From Siphonodentalium dalli (Eukaryota; Mollusca; Scaphopoda; Gadilida; Siphonodentaliidae): DNA of 64,000 nucleotides. Location: positions 192,688,816-192,752,815 of the forward strand of contig CP136066.1 of assembly GCA_032622095.1 (NCBI GenBank). The letters run 5' to 3'. Shown one piece after another: positions 61,501 through 64,000 of the stretch (positions are counted from its first letter, which is position 1; the number at the start of each line of letters is the position of its first letter). The notes under the pieces were generated by a model. It saw only the letters and a list, made by a program, of their open reading frames with translations. It searched no databases and was not told the DNA's origin. Both the position numbers and the translations under genes were made by a program.

Positions 61501-64000
61501 GAACTGGGGAACTTCAATCTGATCCCAGGTCTCCCATAGCAGTTGAGGCTTAAGTAGAATGAGGTTCCCAGAGGGTGAATTTGGTGATGCTAGCCTGCTA
61601 TGTGGGGAGCATCACTAAATTCACCCTCGGAGGACGTCATTCTGCTAATGACAGACACACTATTTCAAGGCTTGGCAGGGATTGATATTTATGTACAGTA
61701 ATGCCCTAAATAATCAACTCACTGAGAGCTTTCCGATGAATGGCACAAGCCATATTTCCGACTAAATCCTGAAAAATTACCCATAATTCTGCTGTGGTTA
61801 AGGAGTCAATTATTTAGGGCATTATTTGGACACAATCCATCAGAATGATCATGTAATGTTGCCGAAGTGGACGATCAGTTCGATTCAAATTGTGTAGTAA
61901 ATATATCGTCGGCCTCGTTATGTTTAGCTCAATAATGGTACAATAAATAAAATTATTTCGATATGATATCGATAAACCGCGAGAACCCTAAATGATAGCA
62001 ACTAATCTATCTGTTAACAAATGAACATGATATTTTACCACAGAACACCAGCAGCTGCTGAAAATATGGCGAGTCACTCACGACAGTCGTCGTTTGACAC
62101 AAGGTCTCTATCCAGTCGAGGTCATTCTCGTAATTCATCTGTTGACACACGGAATAACACCGGTCTACAAGCGGATCCCTCCATTTCTCAGCTCGATATG
62201 ACACTACAAGGTGACTATTTCTTGACTCGGGGAACTCTGAGCCAAATACTTCCAAGAAAATTTCACTTAACCCTTCCGTGGCGGGAGCTTCCTGAATTTT
62301 TGCGAAAACCCTGTTGCCAGTGCATTCTCTTATATATGTGAATCGACCATAGGTCGCCTCGCATATATAAGAGAATGCATTGGCCTAACAAATTTTATAT
62401 TATTATGTTTACCCATACCATGTATGGTAAACATAGTGTCGTTGTCCGGATTGACCACTCGTCGTTCGTCCGTCCGTCCGTCTGTCCGTCCGTCTGTCCG
62501 TCCGTAGACACTTTACGTGTAATGCGATAACTCAAACATTTTCTACCTGATCAAAACCAAATTTTGTATATGGGGTTTTCAGCCCAAAATACAGATCGAG
62601 TTCGAATATGGGTTTGATCCGACTTTTTTTTACAGAGTTATGGCCCTTTTTCGACTTAGAATTCACGCATTCTGCCATAACTCAAACATTTTTTATCTGA
62701 TCGGAACCTAATTTGGTATGTGAGTTTCTCGGCCCAAAATACAGACCGAGTTCGAATATGGGTTTGATCCGAGTTTATTTTACGGAGTTATGGCCCTTTT
62801 TCGACTTAGAATTCATTAATTCTGCCATAACTCAAACATTTTTTATCTGATTGGAACCAATTTTGGTATATGAGTTTCTCAGACCAAGATACAGATTGAG
62901 TTCGAATATGGGTTTGATCGGATGTTTTTTAATGGAGTTATGGTCCTTTGACATATAGTTCACACATACTTCGATAAAGCAACCATTTTTCATCTGATAG
63001 GAGCCAAATTTGGTATATGAGTTTCTCAACTCAAAATACAGAACGAGTTTGAATATGGGTTAGATCCAATTTGTTATAACAGAGATATGGCCCTTTTTCA
63101 ACTAAGAATTATCCAATTATAACCCAAGTAACTTACAATTAATGAATACCTCAGCCTCACAGCTTCTCTGTGAGAGAGATAAAAAGACATGGTTTATTGA
63201 GAGTTATTTATAGCCCTCATATGTTAGCTCTCTATAAGAGACACAAATTAGTGAATTATTGGATAAATTGATTTAGCTATCTTATTAACCACAACTTAGC
63301 CATGTGAATTTATTTAACTAGACCAATGGAGCTCTCCAAGTCCTTGGATATTGGGACTACATTGGATCAAACAGGGCAGAGATAGGTGATTTAACCCCTT
63401 TTACCCATTCCATGTCTTTTAACCTTTTCCATTAAATAAATAATTATATTATTTTGATATCTCACATGGCAATTTGCAACAACATGAATAGAACTGCTTA
63501 CACTATGATAGTGGTGACAGGCTCTAGAGTTTAGATGTTATATTAACCCTTCTATATTGACTCATACATTTCAATAATTTGTGTTATTACTGGTTATTAT
63601 GTACATTTGTCATATACTACTTTAGATCATAACAGTATACTCTATAATTCAACATTAAAAGATTATGATTCTGATTATAACAATTTACTATCGTCAAGGG
63701 ATAGGTTAAACATCTGCCGATCGTGATCGGCCTCTCGTTTTTTATAATTGTTAAAAAATGTAAGAAAAAATAATTAAAAATTGTTAATGAATATAAGAAA
63801 AAATGATAATAATTGATAAAGAATGTAAGATAAACATGATCAAAAATGATAAAATTGTTAAAGAATGTAAGAAAAAATTATATAAAAAAAGAGAAAATTG
63901 TTAAAGGGGTATTGTACACTAAATCCGGCCATTTATGGGACCATCTCCTTTTATACTCAACAGAATATATGCAACAAATGAATGAATTTGAGCCATGAAT
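39138..64000 (+). CDS. KCTD3: KCTD3/SHKBP1-like BTB protein gene, exons 1-8, 3' part outside window
   Basis: Eight exons join in frame (39138-39199, 45012-45065, 49828-49873, 52680-52753, 56725-56783, 58900-58980, 60725-60851, 62044-62210), all with GT-AG borders, giving 223 codons plus one base. Residues 12-105 are the BTB/T1 domain typical of KCTD3 and SHKBP1: [64 protein letters not shown], then RRLTLCEE and [13 protein letters not shown]. Residues 127-223 are a serine-rich linker. In the family a WD40-type propeller follows; it must lie past the window. KCTD3 is a cofactor of the HCN3 channel and SHKBP1 binds SH3KBP1 (CIN85); most invertebrates have one gene for the pair, so I do not separate them. 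The name is by family, not by proven orthology. Introns hold at least 25 transposable elements. Confidence 0.9.
39822..40162. mobile_element. Foldback element with TAAAGGGGTACTG ends, copy 1
   Basis: Left half TAAAGGGGTACTGAATC, GGGACCATCTCCTTTTATAC, CAGCAAATTAATGCATTTGA; the right half is its inverse down to CAGTATCCCTTTAA. It turns near 39990. Other copies are at 57310-57652 and, cut by the window edge, at 63901. Located in intron 1. Confidence 0.75.
41154..41172. repeat. Poly-G run of about 19
   Basis: Uninterrupted G tract in intron 1. Apart from this, 40163-41518 holds no feature I recognise. Confidence 0.85.
41519..42862 (+). mobile_element. F4 element, 115-bp unit type, copy 1
   Basis: It starts with a hairpin TTTACCCATACCATAGTATGGTAAAC, then GTGTCGTTGCCCGG, a (GTCT/GTCC)n tract, and two degenerate units built on CATAACTCAAACATTTT, TATGGGTTTCTCAGCCC, GAGTTATGGCCC. 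The middle is AT-rich. It ends GGATGGGTTAACATCTG and a hairpin GCCGATCGTGATCGGC followed by CTCTCGTTT. The copy at 62404-63741 has the same start and end and about the same length. The 5' hairpin and 3' subterminal hairpin are as reported for Helentron-associated (HINE) and pearl elements. Located in intron 1. Confidence 0.7.
43475..43951. mobile_element. TIR element with GTT tract, copy 2
   Basis: Ends TTAAAGGTACTCAACCCG and CGGGTTGAGTACCTTTAA are perfectly inverted, possibly with a TTAA target. Inside are GGCTTCGGGGGTCAAAAA and, inverted, TTTTTTACCCCCAAAGCC, so the arms extend over 100 bp. A shorter GTTGTTGTTGG tract is at about 43896. Located in intron 1. Confidence 0.75.
44037..44306 (-). 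pseudogene. LINE fragment with tandem 36-bp expansion
   Basis: The frame contains [19 protein letters not shown] followed by a lysine-rich stretch. This is the linker between endonuclease and reverse transcriptase domains in many non-LTR retrotransposons. Upstream of it a 36-bp unit (encoding [12 protein letters not shown]) is repeated about three times at 44208-44305. Neither catalytic domain is present. Located in intron 1, antisense to the KCTD3-like gene. Confidence 0.6.
44334..44372 (+). pseudogene. Relic copy of the exon 2 acceptor region
   Basis: TTGATCTATTTTTGCTTGTC and GCTTTGTGATTTCCAGACA match the real acceptor and first exon 2 bases at 44996-45030 with about three differences in 38 bp. 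The acceptor AG is TCG here, and the match stops at CAGACA. It is a partial duplication about 660 bp upstream of exon 2. Confidence 0.6.
45012..45065 (+). CDS. KCTD3: KCTD3-like exon 2
   Basis: Encodes [17 protein letters not shown], flanked by TTACTTGTAG and the donor GTGCGT. The junction codon with exon 1 is AG+C, serine, where relatives have arginine (GGTRF). A transposon with a C34 run starts about 10-20 bp beyond the donor. Confidence 0.88.
45075..45400. mobile_element. F4-type element with C34 run, next to the exon 2 donor
   Basis: ATTATACC, then 34 C (45087-45120), ACTTACAGGGGTGTAT, GTCCGTCCATCTGTCC, then units with GGCACAGATATTTAGTACC and CTGCGATTATGAGG. Related to 14600-14882. It begins within about 20 bp of the splice donor. 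Confidence 0.65.
45668..46023. mobile_element. TIR element whose interior is a CCGCGGC/GAACGGC motif array
   Basis: Ends TACCCCGTTGGACAAAACAA (plus GTGTCCA) and, inverted, TGGACACTTGTTTTGTC then AGCAGGGTA: about 27 bp of terminal inverted repeat. The interior carries about a dozen copies of words such as ACACCGCGGCC, CCGTGGT and AACGGCAA in both orientations, separated by 5-20 bp. No family assignment. Located in intron 2. Confidence 0.75.
46312..48262 (-). mobile_element. F4 element, 155-bp unit type, reverse copy
   Basis: Starts with the hairpin AGTCGAGTTTTTTTCC-AAAACTCGACT, then GGGACGGTGGGCGGGCGGGC, then at least six 155-bp units (GTTATGGCCCTTAATTAGTC, GCTCGTTAGCGCGAT) to about 47300. 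A non-repetitive part follows, and the end is ACCGGCGGTAAGCC, GATGCCACCTCTTGTTAT. It is the reverse complement of 33470-34470 but has more units and a longer unique part. Confidence 0.7.
48414..48626. mobile_element. F2 foldback element in intron 2
   Basis: TA-flanked, 213 bp, CAGTAATGCCCTAAATAATC to GGGTATTACTG. Confidence 0.85.
48689..49234. mobile_element. Poly-G/poly-C bounded element, reverse copy
   Basis: Begins GGGGGGGGGG-AAATCCGGCACATATGCCGG and a (GGGT)n tract, ends GCCATACGTGCC and CCGACCCCCCCCCC. Landmarks CAGCTGTTTACAGTG and CATTCCTATTTACATG mirror 35263-35757. Confidence 0.65.
49565..49660. mobile_element. F3 fragment in intron 2
   Basis: Contains CCAAATTCGTCCTCTTGGGAC, TTCATTCTGCTTAGGCCTCA and the start of the F3 spacer. 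Ends are missing. Confidence 0.5.
49690..49806. mobile_element. Right half of the CCCTTTCTATACTAAAT element, abutting exon 3
   Basis: It matches the right half of 24755-25019 (GTGGGAGAATCCATTTAGTA, TAGAAAGGGTTAA). It stops 21 bp before exon 3, so the branch-point region of intron 2 probably lies in or just beside transposon sequence. Confidence 0.65.
49828..49873 (+). CDS. KCTD3: KCTD3-like exon 3
   Basis: 46 bp encoding [16 protein letters not shown], between TTATTATTTCAG and GTGAGTATG. It is one of the most conserved parts of the family's BTB domain. Confidence 0.92.
49911..50123. mobile_element. F2 foldback element in intron 3
   Basis: 213-bp palindrome with TA on both sides. Its right TA directly adjoins the start of the next element at 50126. 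Confidence 0.85.
50126..50684. mobile_element. TIR element with TACCTTACTCGTATTTAAA ends, copy 2
   Basis: Shorter relative of 31743-32510. The left end is identical for about 28 bp; the right end is TGCGTGAATTTAAATATGAG, TAATGTA. Located in intron 3. From 50685 to 51557 I see only a GCCGTAGGC palindrome at about 50781. Confidence 0.7.
51558..51755. mobile_element. F3 element in intron 3
   Basis: CAAGCCTTGAAATAGGG ends, flanked by ACTATCACC and ACTATCATC (8 of 9 match). Its middle has lost part of both inner arms. Confidence 0.85.
52098..52248. mobile_element. F3 element, single-hairpin form
   Basis: Flanked by perfect TTCATAAA duplications at 52090-52097 and 52249-52256. It is a 151-bp near-perfect palindrome and the shortest complete F3 here. 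Located in intron 3. Confidence 0.9.
52333..52627. mobile_element. TIR element with (GTT)n tract, copy 3
   Basis: Ends TTAAATGTACTCAATCCGAT and ATCGGATTGAGTACCTTTAA. The (GTT)n tract is at about 52551-52580. It ends about 50 bp upstream of exon 4. Confidence 0.7.
52680..52753 (+). CDS. KCTD3: KCTD3-like exon 4
   Basis: Encodes [20 protein letters not shown] and DVDL between TCTTTTCAG and GTAACT. It has the family's DRDP and LNFLRT words. Confidence 0.93.
52803..53032. mobile_element. F1 element in intron 4
   Basis: TTAA-flanked, with TTGAGTGCCAGG-like left and CTGGCACTCAAAGGG right ends, one complete perfect hairpin (52854-52922) and the inner GGGCCGATGAGATCGGCCC palindrome. Confidence 0.8.
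53530..53986. mobile_element. Complete F5 element in intron 4
   Basis: GTGACCCGCCATATCAAATC at the left and its inverse at the right, each followed by a GGGATTTTTTTACCC stretch and a complete copy of the F1-type hairpin (53578-53648 and 53868-53938). The hairpins are over 95% alike to those in TTAA-flanked F1 elements. Confidence 0.75.
54446..54699. mobile_element. F3 element, two-hairpin form
   Basis: Flanked by perfect CTTCATGT duplications at 54438-54445 and 54700-54707; ends CAAGCCTTGAAATAGTG. Two hairpins back to back, as in 7999-8254. Located in intron 4. Confidence 0.9.
55015..55330. mobile_element. F1-type element with two hairpins
   Basis: Starts TTAACCCTTTATCC; hairpins at 55042-55110 and 55255-55322 face each other across a low-complexity stretch of GTTAAAGAATGTAAG-like repeats. 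The right TTAA end is not visible. Located in intron 4. Confidence 0.65.
55701..56450. mobile_element. TIR element whose interior is a CCGAAT motif array
   Basis: Ends GCCCCGGTTCCATATTCCCG (plus ATTTTC) and the inverse with one mismatch in 26. The 700-bp interior has more than 25 copies of CCGAA(T/C) or its complement. Between about 55850 and 56210 they run almost all in one orientation at 8-20 bp spacing, often as TGCCGAAT or TCCCGAAT. The reading frames that cross it are by-products of this motif. No family assignment. Located in intron 4, about 275 bp before exon 5. Confidence 0.8.
56453..56531. repeat. Minisatellite, 19 bp x 4
   Basis: ATTAATCAACACATACTCT repeated four times without change, directly at the right end of the CCGAAT element. 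Confidence 0.9.
56725..56783 (+). CDS. KCTD3: KCTD3-like exon 5
   Basis: Encodes [19 protein letters not shown] between TTATTTTTCAG and GTAAGA; LRHEAE(F/Y)Y is a family hallmark at the end of the BTB domain. Confidence 0.93.
56805..57296. mobile_element. F4 element, TACCCCCACTTTCG type
   Basis: Starts with the hairpin TATACCCCCACTTTCGAAG-AAAATGGGGGGTATAC, then (GTCC)n-like tracts at about 56850-56935, words CTCGAACAACTATGAACCGA and CGAACAAATATGAACCAATT, and ends GCACGCGAGTGC followed by CCACCTCTTGTTAT. The last 14 bp equal those of the 46312-48262 element, although the interiors differ. It begins about 20 bp after the exon 5 donor. Confidence 0.65.
57310..57652. mobile_element. Foldback element with TTAAAGGG ends, copy 2
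   Basis: Shares GGTCCATCTCCT, CAACGAATGAATGAATTTGA and an inverted centre near 57490 with 39822-40162; the right end is eroded. Located in intron 5. From 57653 to 58556 nothing else is recognised. Confidence 0.65.
58557..58818. mobile_element. F1 element in intron 5
   Basis: TTAA at the left, CCCTTTCATGATGGGAGC and TGCAGTCTTGGAAGGG ends, two hairpins (58604-58675 and 58703-58772) joined by the CTTACAAGGTC...ATTGTTAGGCC spacer. The right TTAA is TCAA. It ends about 80 bp before exon 6. Confidence 0.7.
58900..58980 (+). CDS. KCTD3: KCTD3-like exon 6
   Basis: Encodes [19 protein letters not shown] and HSLFPPP between TTTTTTTCAG and GTAAGT. It marks the end of the BTB part; the same RRLLLCEE and CG-VLFH order is found in vertebrate KCTD3/SHKBP1. 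Confidence 0.95.
59203..60527. mobile_element. hAT-like non-autonomous element with near-perfect 8-bp duplication
   Basis: Ends TAGGGGCCTGCGAAGC and, inverted, GGTTTGCAGGCCCCTA, followed inward by a GATTCGAT-rich stretch. Flanked by CTCAGAAT (59195-59202) and CTCAGAAC (60528-60535). The 8-bp duplication and TAGGGGC ends fit hAT. Inside, a unit of about 130 bp is repeated twice (about 59700-59945), and 59450-59550 resembles 33040-33120. No transposase frame remains. Located in intron 6. Confidence 0.75.
60725..60851 (+). CDS. KCTD3: KCTD3-like exon 7
   Basis: Encodes a linker rich in serine and threonine ([17 protein letters not shown]) between TATTCGCAG and GTATCT. Phase fits exons 6 and 8. 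Conservation here is weak, so the call rests on frame, splice sites and position. Confidence 0.8.
60900..61300. repeat. Degenerate tandem repeat, about 180 bp x 2
   Basis: TTTTCCATT(C/T)-AGAGT-ATTCATCTTTGT, GTTGGGGTTTTTTTCC-like and CACTATGAGG-CATTCAAT words recur about 180 bp apart. Located in intron 7. Confidence 0.55.
61310..61675. mobile_element. F3 element, long form, left end missing
   Basis: The F3 spacer and second hairpin (61562-61650) are complete, ending TATTTCAAGGCTTG. The first hairpin is reduced to one arm. Confidence 0.7.
61696..61826. mobile_element. F2 element with left arm deleted
   Basis: CAGTAATGCCCTAAATAATC jumps to CACTGAGAGCTTTCC and the right arm, ending GGGCATTA. 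The breakpoint is the same as in 23141-23273. Confidence 0.75.
62044..62210 (+). CDS. KCTD3: KCTD3-like exon 8
   Basis: 167 bp, TTTTACCACAG before and GTGACT after. Encodes a linker containing SRQSSFDTR and SRNSSVDTR, a near-repeat of SRxSSxDTR with likely phosphorylation sites. It ends with one base of a split codon, so further exons must follow beyond 64000. Confidence 0.85.
62267..62403. mobile_element. F1 element interrupted by the F4 element at 62404
   Basis: TTAA, CCCTTCCGTGGCGGGAGC, and a complete hairpin (62317-62385). The AATTTTATATTATTA spacer is then cut; GTTAAAAAATGTAAG-type spacer resumes at about 63742. Confidence 0.65.
62404..63741 (+). mobile_element. F4 element, 115-bp unit type, copy 2
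   Basis: Start hairpin TTTACCCATACCATG-TATGGTAAAC, (GTCC)n at 62468-62505, four to five units on CATAACTCAAACATTTT, GAGTTCGAATATGGGTTTGA, GAGTTATGG(C/T)CC, an AT-rich middle, and the end hairpin GCCGATCGTGATCGGC plus CTCTCGTTT. Same borders as 41519-42862. Located in intron 8. Confidence 0.7.
63742..63900. repeat. Low-complexity GTTAAAGAATGTAAGAAAAAAT stretch
   Basis: Imperfect repeats of TTGTTAAAGAATGTAAG, as found between hairpins at 55115-55250 and 1-45; most likely the rest of the F1 element that starts at 62267. Confidence 0.6.
63901..64000. mobile_element. Foldback element with TTAAAGGGGTA end, left part only
   Basis: TTAAAGGGGTATTGTACAC, GGGACCATCTCCTTTTATAC, CAACAAATGAATGAATTTGA; same family as 39822-40162, cut by the window edge. 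Confidence 0.7.

Noticed and set aside
1-64000. tRNA, rRNA or viral genes
   Set aside because: No cloverleaf with conserved A and B boxes, no rRNA stretches and no viral gene words were seen by eye; a tRNA search program could still find a decayed copy.

Overview
The window is animal nuclear DNA: AT-rich, with GT-AG spliced genes and a very high load of short interspersed elements. The set of repeats, especially elements built from a hairpin, a (CCGT)n microsatellite and tandem 110-160 bp units, recalls the 'pearl'/HINE elements described from bivalves. A marine invertebrate, possibly a mollusc, is my guess; the two protein genes do not settle the phylum.

Two protein-coding genes can be supported. 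On the minus strand at 29832-31559 lies an intact, intronless 575-codon gene for a TMEM87-type Golgi seven-transmembrane protein (GOST family). On the plus strand, starting at 39138 and running off the right edge, is a gene of the KCTD3/SHKBP1 type (BTB/T1 domain followed, in the family, by a WD40-type propeller). I could place eight exons by phase-compatible GT-AG junctions. They cover the BTB domain and a serine-rich linker; the propeller lies beyond position 64000. The two genes are divergent, about 7.6 kb apart. Nothing suggests that they work together.

The rest is repeats. Region 1-9400 is a patchwork of foldback elements. Region 9400-22800 holds a long tandem-array element, itself duplicated, followed by a 4.36 kb tandem duplication containing a further 0.67 kb repeat unit. 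Region 22800-29800 is mostly isolated foldback elements in AT-rich DNA. Region 31700-39000 and all introns of the KCTD3-like gene contain elements of at least a dozen families.

Main families, with the names used below. F1: TTAA-flanked, CCCTT(T/C) ends, internal perfect hairpin (piggyBac-like). F2: TA-flanked, CAGTAATGCCC ends, near-complete palindrome of about 210 bp. F3: CAAGCCTTGAAATAG ends, 8-bp target duplications, one or two hairpins. F4: hairpin plus (CCGT)n plus tandem units (pearl-like), in several unrelated sequence versions. F5: GTGACCC ends carrying the F1 hairpin. Others are named by position. Two elements in KCTD3 introns (45668-46023 and 55701-56450) have clean terminal inverted repeats but interiors made of a dense array of one short motif; these are the least familiar objects here.
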